DNA from: Acetivibrio sp964564015
Lineage (GTDB): Bacteria; Bacillota; Clostridia; Acetivibrionales; Acetivibrionaceae
DNA: 64,000 nt
Assembly (NCBI GenBank): GCA_964564015.1
Contig: CAZLZR010000013.1
Coordinates: 1 to 64,000 of the forward strand
Reading direction: 5' to 3'
The position numbers and the translations under genes are program-made. Of the stretch, positions 8,501 through 16,005 are shown in pieces. The stretch's first letter is position 1. Every line of letters begins with the position of its first letter. The notes under the pieces are model-generated. The model searched no databases, had not been told where the DNA came from, and saw only the letters and a program-made list of their open reading frames with translations.

Positions 8501-8926
8501 ATGATAGTTTCTGTTAACAAAGACAATATTAATGCTTGGGCCGAATTGTGTAATCAACTTTGGCCAAACTGTTGTAAAGAAGAATTAATAGATACATTTG
8601 AGGAAGGTAAAGAGAATGCATTTATGTATAGGCTTGATAACCAATATATAGCGTTTATTAATCTCTCGATAAGAAGTGACTATGTAGAGGGTTCGGAGAC
8701 AAGCCCTGTAGGATATGTTGAAGGTATATACGTAAAACCAGATTATAGAGGGCAAGGTATTTCAAGGCTACTCATAGAGCATGCAGAAAAGTGGTCAATG
8801 GATCAAGGGTTGAAGGAACTTGCATCAGATTGTAAGTTGGCAAATAGTGAGAGCATTGCGTTTCATAATAGAGTAGGTTTTACTGAAGCCAGCAGAATTG
8901 TATGTTTCATAAAAACATTGGATTAA
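8501..8926 (+). CDS. Aminoglycoside 6'-N-acetyltransferase, AAC(6')-I type GNAT
   Basis: This GNAT enzyme would transfer acetyl from acetyl-CoA to the 6'-amino group of aminoglycosides. Family-specific sequence is visible: 'SDYVEGS' near residue 65, 'VGYVEGIYVKPDYRGQGIS' carrying the acetyl-CoA pyrophosphate loop (about 70-88), 'ASDCKLANSESIAFH' (about 107-121) and the terminal 'GFTEASRIVCFIK'. The length of 141 is close to known AAC(6')-Ib/Ic-like enzymes. GGAGGGAG precedes the ATG. AAC(6') genes are classic mobile cassette cargo. The actual substrate, drug or native metabolite, is not shown by sequence. Confidence 0.85.
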   Translation: MIVSVNKDNINAWAELCNQLWPNCCKEELIDTFEEGKENAFMYRLDNQYIAFINLSIRSDYVEGSETSPVGYVEGIYVKPDYRGQGISRLLIEHAEKWSMDQGLKELASDCKLANSESIAFHNRVGFTEASRIVCFIKTLD

Positions 8927-9106
8927 TTCTTTTAAGTGGATATCCTGTGTAGTGTTCCATCATTGCAATTGTAAGAGGTTTTGATGTGCGCTAATTTCAA
9001 GATTAGTGCAAATGCCATCCGCTAACTTTTTATTAATGACCAATTACAAAATATAGGGTATAATAGTATTATTGAAAATGCAAAAATTGTTTGGAGATGA
9101 TAGAGA

Positions 9107-9306
9107 ATGAGTTTAGCAGAGAAACTTATTAAGGATTTTGAACAGTTATCAGAAGATAAGAAGAAAGAAGTAAATGATTTTGTTGAATTTCTTAAAATAA
9201 AACACAACAAGACTTAATCGAATTTGGGTTGGGTGTTGCAACAGGTAAGTACGATGAAGAATTTATAAAAGAATTGATTGAGAATAATAAGGTGAAAAAG
9301 GCATAG
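9107..9306 (+). pseudogene. Frameshifted small antitoxin-like gene (DUF2281-like)
   Basis: A 36-codon frame (9107-9217, 'MSLAEKLIKDFEQLSEDKKKEVNDF...') is followed in the +1 frame by 'DLIEFGLGVATGKYDEEFIKELIENNKVKKA' to the TAG at 9304. Together they give a 65-residue protein resembling small DUF2281-type antitoxins with an alpha-helical start. One base has been gained or lost near 9212. GGAG lies 10 nt before the ATG. No toxin gene accompanies it. Confidence 0.5.
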
Positions 9307-9336
9307 GCCTTTTTTCTATATAAATGTCTATACTAC

Positions 9337-9494
9337 ATCTAACAATCCGTCTCCGTAAAGGCTGTGATAGTAAGAGCAAGAAGTATTAAACTGGAGTAAA
9401 TTCAGGTAGAAGGGCTCCGCGACATCTTCTTTCGGGCGCAGTTGCGCGCTGACGTGGGTCATCTTATGAGACCGTTCGAGGACGTTGGAGACGG
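9337..9494. repeat. Spacer with attC-like half-sites
   Basis: ATCTAAC at 9337-9343 fits the RYYYAAC core of integron attC sites. CCGTCTCC at 9347-9354 is the exact reverse complement of GGAGACGG at 9487-9494, which follows GACGTT. Between them are further GC-rich short inverted repeats (GGGCGCAGTTGCGCGC region). The second core is GTTGGAG, which does not fit GTTRRRY, so a functional attC is not shown. Confidence 0.4.
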
Positions 9495-9499
9495 GCGAC

Positions 9500-9949
9500 T
9501 TTAGTTGAAACACAAAACCATATTTATTGCGACTTTGGTGTATTGGTACCAGAAGAGCGTATATCTTTAATGAAAATGATACATAAGGCTTTAAAACCAG
9601 GAGGTATTTTTTTATTTGATGCAATTGATGAAAAAACAATCGAAAGGTCAAATTTAATTCTTCGTGGGAGATGAGTGAAGGCGGATTTTGGAAGCCTACT
9701 CCATACATTTGTTTAAGTAAGAATTACCATTTTAGTGAAACTAAAGCAACGTTGGAAGAACATATTGTGATTGATAATGAAGGATCTTATAAACTATACA
9801 GATTCTGGAATCATTATTTTAATCAAGAGGATGTTGAAAAAATGTTTGAACAAATTGGTTTTTCAAAAGTAAAAAGTATAAATAATGTAGTAAACGGTAG
9901 TGGAATATATAATGATCATGGAGTAGTATTTTATGCAGTAGAAAAATAA
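9500..9949 (+). pseudogene. SAM-dependent methyltransferase, 5' truncated and frameshifted
   Basis: The first part (about 9500-9667) encodes 'NHIYCDFGVLVPEERISLMK' and 'ALKPGGIFLFDAID', which are motifs IV to VI of a class I methyltransferase. The second part (9671-9949 in the next frame) encodes 'GGFWKPTPYICLSKNYHF' and 'YRFWNHYFNQEDVEKMFEQIGF', the usual C-terminus of small-molecule methyltransferases. A single shift near 9650-9668 separates them. The SAM-binding GxGxG region is missing, cut off by the inverted-repeat spacer. It cannot be functional. Confidence 0.75.
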
Positions 9950-10076
9950 TTTTCTTATAACATGTATGCGAAACGATATATGGAATTCCCTGCGTTCCGC
10001 CAAATCCAGGGCGGGTTTAGTACAAGAAGGCCTCTGAAGATTTATATTAAAGCGTATTATAAAGGAGTGATTAAAA

Positions 10077-10589
10077 ATGATGAGAAAGTTCGCCCTAAGC
10101 ATTCTAACTTTATTATATTTTATTTCTATAGGTGTACCTGTTTTTGCTGATGCTGGACCAATTTATGTTTTATTATATCCAATGTATTTTGTCTCAGTAG
10201 GTTTTTTAGCTGTGTTAGTTAGTTTTTATTTACTTATTAAAGGAATTACTAATATAGCAAGATTAATAAAATCAGTAGAAGATTTTGATAAGAAGAAAGT
10301 CAAAATAAATATGATAATTTCTTTATGTCTTTTGATAACGATTATTATTTTAGTATGTTTAACTTTAACGTCAGTATTTGAATCCTATATAATAAAGATA
10401 GCTACGATAATTGCACTATATGCTCCAATATTCGGATTTATTAGTGGGAGCATGATGGTTAGAAGGCTGGACATAGATTCAAAAATAAGAATTTCAGGAA
10501 AGAAACTGTTGAAGTATTCTTTTTTTACAGTTTGTTCAGATATAATAGTTATATGGGGAGTTGTGAAATGGATACAATTAGGTGGTTGA
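10077..10589 (+). CDS. Small multi-pass membrane protein of unknown function
   Basis: The 170-residue protein starts with a hydrophobic signal-like helix (residues 4-25, ending FADAG) and has further membrane helices at about 28-55, 78-100, 105-128 and 148-165. Short charged loops carry Lys/Asp. AAGGAG lies 9 nt before the ATG at 10077. I do not recognise the family. The spacer upstream holds a motif copy (10026-10044) and a short hairpin (CCCTG...CAGGG). It sits alone between a methyltransferase relic and an intron fragment. Confidence 0.55.
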   Translation: MMRKFALSILTLLYFISIGVPVFADAGPIYVLLYPMYFVSVGFLAVLVSFYLLIKGITNIARLIKSVEDFDKKKVKINMIISLCLLITIIILVCLTLTSVFESYIIKIATIIALYAPIFGFISGSMMVRRLDIDSKIRISGKKLLKYSFFTVCSDIIVIWGVVKWIQLGG

Positions 10590-10615
10590 ATTGTATGAGA
10601 CTCGGACATCCGTTT

Positions 10616-10777
10616 GTACGCCTTGTTGGGCTATAACACCCGTGTAACAATCGGAGTAAAGCCTTTGGGCAATTAAATACAGAAATTGTACCAAACTATT
10701 TCGTCAAATTCAAGGGGTGAAATTCCCTTTGCTGCCTGAAGTTAATATCGCTAAAACCACCTGATAAGTGGGAGAGT
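10616..10777 (+). mobile_element. 5' fragment of a group II intron of the intron-2 family
   Basis: From GTACGCC at 10616 the sequence matches the first about 160 nt of intron 2 (3618-3777) with few differences, including the GTGTAACAATCGG, AAATTGTACCAAACT and CACCTGATAAGTGGGAG stretches. It stops abruptly at about 10777, and what follows is an unrelated coding relic. Both copies follow CATCCGT-type flanks, so this family appears to target similar spacer sites. Confidence 0.85.
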
Positions 10778-10778
10778 T

Positions 10779-10955
10779 CTTTATAATCAAAAGGTTACAA
10801 CTTCATTCCCTGTAAGATTAGCGAGTGAAATGTTTTCAGGTGTAAAAAAATAGAGCGACAGGAAATTGATAAAAATATTAGTATTTATGATCCATGTTAT
10901 TGCGGGGCATATCTGCTATAGGTTTTACTCTTGCAGAGAGCATTAGTTAAATATA
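10779..10955 (+). pseudogene. AviRa-like rRNA methyltransferase relic
   Basis: Directly after the intron fragment one frame reads 'VTTSFPVRLASEMFSGVKK' to a TAG at an A-run. A one-base shift then continues 'RQEIDKNISIYDPCYCGAYLL'. The YDPC-CG-YLL stretch resembles the 'YDPCCGSGYLLTVLG' SAM-binding region of AviRa-type 23S rRNA methyltransferases. Both ends are missing. Assignment rests on this short stretch only. The rest to 11039 shows no gene. Confidence 0.45.
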
Positions 10956-11039
10956 TACTAACTTTAAGGGATTGTTTAAAATGTGTTTAGTTCACGTTTG
11001 GTTTATAATGCGAAGTTGAGATTATGAGGTGTTGCGTTT

Positions 11040-11483
11040 ATGGAAATTAAAATAATTACAAATAATAAGAAACAATTTATTGATTTGCTGTTGCTAGCAG
11101 ATGAGCAAGAAGATATGATTGATAAATATTTAGAGCGTGGGGATATGTTTGCTCTATATGATGATGACTTGAAAAGTATTTGTGTGGTGACAAAAGAGGA
11201 TGACGAAACATATGAACTTAAGAATATAGCTACATATGCAAAATATCAAGGTAAAGGCTATGGTAAAAAGTTGATTGAAAATATATTTGAATATTATAAA
11301 GACAGATGTAAAACAATGCTTGTTGGAACTGGAGATTGTCCATTTATTATTTCTTTTTATGAGAGTTGTGGATTTATAAAGTCTCATCGAATTAAGAATT
11401 TTTTTACTGACAATTATAAATATCCAATTTATGAAGGTGAAATACAGCTAGTTGATATGATATATCTGAGAAAAGATTTTTGA
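11040..11483 (+). CDS. GNAT family N-acetyltransferase
   Basis: This 147-residue acetyltransferase carries the acetyl-CoA binding motif A 'YAKYQGKGYGKKLIENI' (about residues 65-82), preceded by the strand 'YELKNIATY' and followed by 'TGDCPFIISFYESCGF', the usual motif B with Tyr/Phe. The substrate cannot be predicted. TGAGGTG upstream supports the ATG at 11040. It is related to the AAC(6') gene at 8501 only at superfamily level. It is another single gene in the accessory stretch. Confidence 0.8.
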   Translation: MEIKIITNNKKQFIDLLLLADEQEDMIDKYLERGDMFALYDDDLKSICVVTKEDDETYELKNIATYAKYQGKGYGKKLIENIFEYYKDRCKTMLVGTGDCPFIISFYESCGFIKSHRIKNFFTDNYKYPIYEGEIQLVDMIYLRKDF

Positions 11484-11511
11484 GAAACTTGGATAGACTT
11501 TTTTCGTATTC

Positions 11512-11620
11512 CTTACGGGTCCGATTCATCGATGCCTCAAATAGCAAATGCTACACGAAATCTGCGAAATTACCGGCGCATTTTGAGCCGGATTAAAATA
11601 TTTTTTGAAAGAAGGTTGAA
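11512..11620. repeat. Spacer sharing CTTACGGGT and GATTCATCG with other spacers
   Basis: CTTACGGGT at 11512-11520 recurs at 2990-2998 and 15174-15182. GATTCATCG at 11523-11531 recurs at 15198-15206, both times shortly after CTTACGGGT. A CCGGC/GCCGG hairpin lies near 11573-11592. These shared blocks sit between unrelated genes. Confidence 0.45.
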
Positions 11621-11625
11621 CAAAA

Positions 11626-12171
11626 ATGAAAAGAGCATTATTGGTTATTGATGTACAAAATGAATATTTTTCAGGGGGACTACCTGTCACATATCCTCAA
11701 GGAAGTATAAATAATATTTTTAAAGCTATAGAAGTAGCAAAACAAAATGGAATATTGGTAATTGCTATACAACATACAGCATCACAGGCAGACTCAAAAA
11801 CATTTAATAAAGGTAGCTTGGGATGGGAACTTCATGAAGGTATAAAAAATATGGGATACGATTATTTGATTGAGAAGAACCTTCCCGGGAGTTTTACTGG
11901 AACGAATTTAGAGGTTATTTTAAAGGAGAATAACATAGATACTGTAGTTATTGGCGGATATATGACTCAAATGTGTTGTGACACAACTGCTAGACAGGCT
12001 TTTCACTTAGGACTTTCAGTAGAGTTCCTTTCAGATTCAACAGGTACATTAGATATTATTAATTATGCAGGAAGAGTAACTGCTGAAGAACTACACAGAA
12101 GTATTTTGGTTACACAGGCTATGAAATTTTCCAAAGTTATATCAACTGATGATTGGATTAAATCCCTTTAA
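11626..12171 (+). CDS. Isochorismatase-family cysteine hydrolase
   Basis: A 181-residue member of the isochorismatase/nicotinamidase fold. The triad candidates are all present: Asp9 in 'LLVIDVQNEYF', Lys84 in 'LIEKNLPGSF' and Cys117 in 'GYMTQMCCDTTARQA', the last preceded by the cis-peptide 'GGY' turn. Family members hydrolyse small amides or vinyl ethers; the substrate is not predictable here. GAAGG upstream supports the ATG. It is cytoplasmic. The spacer before it shares blocks with other accessory spacers (see 11512). Confidence 0.88.
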   Translation: MKRALLVIDVQNEYFSGGLPVTYPQGSINNIFKAIEVAKQNGILVIAIQHTASQADSKTFNKGSLGWELHEGIKNMGYDYLIEKNLPGSFTGTNLEVILKENNIDTVVIGGYMTQMCCDTTARQAFHLGLSVEFLSDSTGTLDIINYAGRVTAEELHRSILVTQAMKFSKVISTDDWIKSL

Positions 12172-12618
12172 TGTAAGAAGGAAGTAGTTTTTTAAGGCTG
12201 CAGCGTCCATGCTACTCGCGCTCTTCGGGGCGCCTTATTTTGTTTAGAGTATAGGAATTTATAAAAATCCTATTTTTGTAAATTCCTATACTGGGGATTG
12301 GAAAGGGAATTTCCCCTTTCCCGGTTTAAGGAGGGTGCTCAGGCTGGTCGTTTCGCTACGCTACACTGCTCGCCCATGCATCCTGGGATGCGAAGCATCC
12401 GTCGAAGGGAACCATTGGGTTCCCTAGCGAACAAGAAAAGCCATGAGCGAAGCGAATTTTCTTGAAAAGGCTTTCATGCTGGCTGGGCGTGCTTTATGGG
12501 TATGGATGGCTTTGAAGCTTTGGTTTATGCATATTTGTCCATAAAACGAACCTTTATATAGATAAATAATAGATAAATAAAGGAAATAGAATCAATCTAA
12601 ATAAAAAGGGGAAAGACT
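12172..12618. other. 447-bp non-coding block of consecutive hairpins
   Basis: No gene is visible. At least five hairpins lie in a row: GTATAGGAATTTA with its 13-bp perfect complement (12249-12291, extendable with A/T and one wobble pair to 19 bp and a 5-nt loop), GGAAAGGG/CCCTTTCC (12300-12321), GGATGC/GCATCC (12386-12400), AGGGAACC/GGTTCCCT (12406-12425) and CAAGAAAA/TTTTCTTG (12432-12464). The second copy of the 44-bp dispersed repeat lies at 12342-12387. Confidence 0.7.
12342..12387 (+). repeat. Second copy of the 44-bp dispersed GC-rich repeat
   Basis: GGCTGGTCGTTTCGCTACGC and the following CACTGCTCGCCCATGCAT align with the insertion at 4771-4814 at about 40 of 46 positions. Here the repeat is intergenic and sits amid a run of hairpins, of which it may be one component. 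Confidence 0.7.
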
Positions 12619-13029
12619 ATGCAAGCAAAAAATGATGAATATAAAGTATTTATTGATTTTCTTAATTCCTACAATGAGTGTTTTTATGAAAAAGATATTG
12701 AAAAACTAAAAAGATTTTATGATTTGCAAAATAACAGATTAATTTATATTGATAATCATAAGAATAATGATACTTACAATTTAGAGCAACATCTAAATTT
12801 ACTTTCAGATTTCTTTAAAAATGGGAAAAAAACAGAATCGGGGGATGTTGAGCCCTTAATAATAGAGAATCTAAACATTTTTTATAAAGAAAAAGCTGCT
12901 TGTCTATTCTATATAGCAAGGTATAAAAGTTTTCCTGATCCTGCAGTAAGATGTACTTTATATTTGGAATGTATAGATAATGAATGGAAAATAGTACATG
13001 TACATTGTTCATTCACACCAGATAAGTAG
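12619..13029 (+). CDS. NTF2/SnoaL-like fold protein
   Basis: The 136 residues follow the NTF2-like pattern: a long N-terminal helix with 'DFLNSYNECFYEKDIEKLKRFYD', a helix-turn, then antiparallel strands 'AACLFYIARYKS', 'AVRCTLYLECIDNEWKIVHVHCSF'. The C-terminal 'EWKIVHVH' strand is typical. Such proteins act as small hydrolases, isomerases or ligand binders; none can be chosen here. A GGGGAAAG ribosome site precedes the ATG at 12619. NTF2-like proteins are frequent among cassette cargo. It has no signal peptide. Confidence 0.65.
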   Translation: MQAKNDEYKVFIDFLNSYNECFYEKDIEKLKRFYDLQNNRLIYIDNHKNNDTYNLEQHLNLLSDFFKNGKKTESGDVEPLIIENLNIFYKEKAACLFYIARYKSFPDPAVRCTLYLECIDNEWKIVHVHCSFTPDK

Positions 13030-13229
13030 AAACACAAAATAAATGACGATTAGCCCACTTTTCATGGCATGCCGCTAAAGTGGACAAAGTATTTTTTTTA
13101 TTGAGAGATATTCACAATTATGATACTGTATTATTATAAAGGTTTTGGAATTTGATATTTATACAGAAGGTAATTCCTTCACTAGAAGTTTTCATAGCAG
13201 TTTTTATCTTCCTAAAGGAGAGTATTTAT

Positions 13230-13823
13230 ATGAGAGACACGATAAAAGTATTGGTCTTATGTTTATGTGTAGTATTTTTGGGTTCCTGTACGCGTAATGA
13301 AGGTAATGATAAAAAGGAAATAGATCAAGATGCTATATCTAATGTAGGCGTTGTTGAAGATATAGCTGAATCACCTAAGAAGGAAAAAAACAATCTAGTT
13401 GGCGTCTATAAATATGATAATGAAAATGATACTCAGGATTTAGTAGAAGATCATTATATTATTATTGAAATTATGAATGACAGATACTATGGAAGATATT
13501 ATGGAACAAGTGATGATTTTGATACAGCACGTGAAGGATATTATCCTGGTTTTTTTGTTTCTGAAATGCGGGATTTGGTGATTGAAAATGGTGAAATGGA
13601 ATTTTCAATCAAACTTCAAAACAGTGAGGTCTTTAGTAAACCAGTTGAACTTCAATATAAAACTAGTAATGATGTTCCAATTATAGACAATCCAATATGG
13701 GAAAAAAGCCACATAATCGAAGTATCAGACAAGAATCCTCGAGTTTATAAAGGGAAAATAGATAAAAATAAAATCTTATTGGAGATAGATAACGAGATTA
13801 GAACTTATAATCACATTATGTGA
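13230..13823 (+). CDS. Lipoprotein of unknown function
   Basis: A 197-residue lipoprotein. The ATG at 13230 follows AAAGGAG, so I discard an upstream in-frame TTG. Residues 1-19 are a signal peptide with the lipobox 'LGSC' and Cys20 as lipid anchor. After a charged, Lys/Glu-rich linker (about 25-60) comes a beta-rich domain with 'DRYYGRYYGTSDDFD' near residue 90. I do not recognise the domain. It would be exposed on the outer face of the membrane. Confidence 0.7.
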   Translation: MRDTIKVLVLCLCVVFLGSCTRNEGNDKKEIDQDAISNVGVVEDIAESPKKEKNNLVGVYKYDNENDTQDLVEDHYIIIEIMNDRYYGRYYGTSDDFDTAREGYYPGFFVSEMRDLVIENGEMEFSIKLQNSEVFSKPVELQYKTSNDVPIIDNPIWEKSHIIEVSDKNPRVYKGKIDKNKILLEIDNEIRTYNHIM

Positions 13824-13923
13824 TTCAAAATTTCGTCAGCTAAAACAATTTCTAGTACATGCTAGTAGAAAGCCTTGGGTTACATAGTGCAAGTTTTAGC
13901 GTGGATGAAAAGGAGGAATCAAA

Positions 13924-14305
13924 ATGAAAAAGATTTTTTTGTTTAAGAATATTAAGGTTATTGCCATAATATTTGCTCTTACCGGAAGTTTTACAAGCAT
14001 AGCTTCAGCTTCAGCAGTTCATGAGCTCAGAGTATGCGTTGATGAGAAGGAAGTACAATTTACTGATGCAAAAAATCCTTTCCGATGCCTATATTGCGGA
14101 ACTAACTCCGGCAGAGGTAATAGTCATTGGTAGACTGGAATTTATATATCATGAAGCATCAGAGGAATATCTTGATAGGTTTGAAGGTAAGTTAAAAAAA
14201 GGAGTATGGTATAGTACAAAAATAGCTGTTAAATTTTCTTTGAGCAGAGGTTCTATGGAGGTTGATAAAGTCATTCTAGACAATAAATATGAAGAAATAA
14301 TATGA
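13924..14305 (+). pseudogene. Possible frameshifted secreted protein
   Basis: A good ribosome site (AAAAGGAGG) and a signal peptide (residues 1-30, ending ASASA) open a 69-codon frame (13924-14133). It enters a stretch like the start of a copper-amine-oxidase-type stalk domain ('VHELRVCVDEKEVQFTDAK') and then stops. An overlapping frame (14021-14305) carries a longer protein-like sequence ('AEVIVIGRLEFIYHEASEEYL...NKYEEII'). A single shift near 14080 would join them. A further coding-looking scrap lies at 14297-14428. I read the whole as a decayed gene, without certainty. Confidence 0.4.
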
Positions 14306-14561
14306 AAGAGAGATAAAAAAATAGATTGTATAGATGTTCTAATAAATTCAGAATTAGGGGTGCAATATTTTTTTGAAAGAGAAAAGGCAGAGAATGCTTT
14401 AATTGAAGGCTATGTGGAATCCCAATAGACCGCAATAAAAAAGCGTAAGGCTTAATGAGATTTATCACATATATCCATGAAGATTGTGTTCTTGAAAATA
14501 AAATACTGCGATTTAGATAGAAATATGAAGTGAATTAAAGATTATTGAGGGAGGAATTTTA

Positions 14562-15122
14562 TTGAAAAAGGTAATTTTGTTAGTTACATTTATATTATTA
14601 CTTATGGGATGCCAGGCTACTGATAATAAAGACAGTATTAACAAAACAACTATACAAGAAAGTAGTTTGAAAAATTTTATAGATGAACATGCAGATTTGG
14701 AAATTGTTTATACTTTAGTTGCAGATATAAATGGTGACTACAAACCGGAGAGTTTCTTAGTATCAGGAAAAAGCGATCCAAAGCTATGGTATATAAACAA
14801 TGATGGAAAAGGAAGTGTTATTATTGAAGCAGATGGGTGTAGTTATTTAAGTACTGAATTAGTTGATAGAGGCAAAGAAAAACACATTGCTTTTATGGGC
14901 TTTTACGAACCATCAAACACGAATTTATGGGTGATTAGAATGGAAGAAGGAATGCCCAAAATAGTGTTTGAATTTATGGCAGATTGGGAGATTAGGGTTG
15001 CAAAGAATAGATTTGATATGATATGGAAGGATTATAATAGTAATCCGGAAGAAGGTGGATATGACTTGGTAGTTGATAAGTATTTTTGGGATGAAAAGCA
15101 AAGTAAGTATATAAAGGAATAA
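14562..15122 (+). CDS. Lipoprotein of unknown function
   Basis: A 186-residue lipoprotein starting at TTG (14562) behind GAGGGAGG. The signal peptide runs to the lipobox 'LLMGC' with Cys17. The mature part contains 'LVADINGDYKPESFLVSG' (about 55-72), an Asp/Asn-rich loop like the calcium-binding turns of FG-GAP or dockerin-like repeats, and ends 'EGGYDLVVDKYFWDEKQSKY'. No enzyme motif is visible. It follows a degenerate spacer motif at 14445-14464. Confidence 0.7.
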   Translation: MKKVILLVTFILLLMGCQATDNKDSINKTTIQESSLKNFIDEHADLEIVYTLVADINGDYKPESFLVSGKSDPKLWYINNDGKGSVIIEADGCSYLSTELVDRGKEKHIAFMGFYEPSNTNLWVIRMEEGMPKIVFEFMADWEIRVAKNRFDMIWKDYNSNPEEGGYDLVVDKYFWDEKQSKYIKE

Positions 15123-15360
15123 TGAGGGGAATTGCTATCCGTCCGATAACAATGTATCTGAGTAAAAGGCATGCTTACGGGTCATCCTGCCAGCATTGAT
15201 TCATCGGCTGCATAGCATTTGTGGTGCGATTTATAGATAGATTTAAAGTTTATGTGGGGATTTTGGGTGTAGTGGTATGCCGATATATTATTCTGGAATG
15301 GCTTTGTTGGAAGAGTATTGCATGAATAAAAAATATACTAGAAATGTGAGGTTGATAATT

Positions 15361-15864
15361 ATGTCTAAAGCAGTTTTTGTTATGGATATGCAGAATATTT
15401 GTGTAGGAGATGCCCATGCAAAATTTTTTAAATATGACAACAAGGCGCTTATTGCTTCTGTAAATAAGGTAATTAAAGATAATGAAGGAAATTCAATTTT
15501 TTACATACTAAATATTATGAAAGATAATTTTATCAATAGGCTTGCACCTTTTAAGGCATTTGAAGGGAGTGAAAATGTAGAATTAGTGAATACCTTGGAA
15601 GTAGTATCTAATTATATTTTTAAGAAGTATAAGGGCGATGCATTTACTAATCCAAAGTTGAAAGAAAAATTAGATGAATTAAATATTGATGAAATAGAGA
15701 TAGTTGGTATTGATGGTGGAGGTTGTGTTGCGTTAACAGCACTAGGTGCGATTAAGGAAGGATATAAAGTTACTATTAATACTAATGCAATAGGTACTAT
15801 GTTTCAAAAAAGAGCAAATAAGTATAATGAAAAATTAAAGAAACTGGGAGCAAAATTCATATAA
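15361..15864 (+). CDS. Isochorismatase-family cysteine hydrolase (second)
   Basis: 167 residues from the ATG at 15361 (TGAGGTTG upstream). I prefer it to the ATG at 15277, whose 28 extra residues lack family character. Asp9 in 'VFVMDMQNICVG', Lys in 'FKKYKGDAFTN' and Cys122 in 'IDGGGCVALTALGAIKEGY' form the expected triad. It is only distantly similar to the protein at 11626, so this is not a recent duplicate. The substrate is unknown. It is flanked by long spacers, the upstream one with CTTACGGGT and the TATC/GATA palindrome at 15136-15148. Confidence 0.8.
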   Translation: MSKAVFVMDMQNICVGDAHAKFFKYDNKALIASVNKVIKDNEGNSIFYILNIMKDNFINRLAPFKAFEGSENVELVNTLEVVSNYIFKKYKGDAFTNPKLKEKLDELNIDEIEIVGIDGGGCVALTALGAIKEGYKVTINTNAIGTMFQKRANKYNEKLKKLGAKFI

Positions 15865-16005
15865 AGGATTTGTTTTTCTGGGTAAGCATGTGAGAAAGTA
15901 TAATTTAAACATATATGGCGTTGGGCATGTAGAAGACTCAAAAGTAAGTCAAAAATGTATTTGCAAAATTGAATAAATAATTTCCGAGAGGAGATTTGAG
16001 TAATT

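Noticed and set aside
15277..15360. Upstream start for the second isochorismatase
   Set aside because: The extra 28 residues lack family similarity and a ribosome site; the ATG at 15361 fits better.
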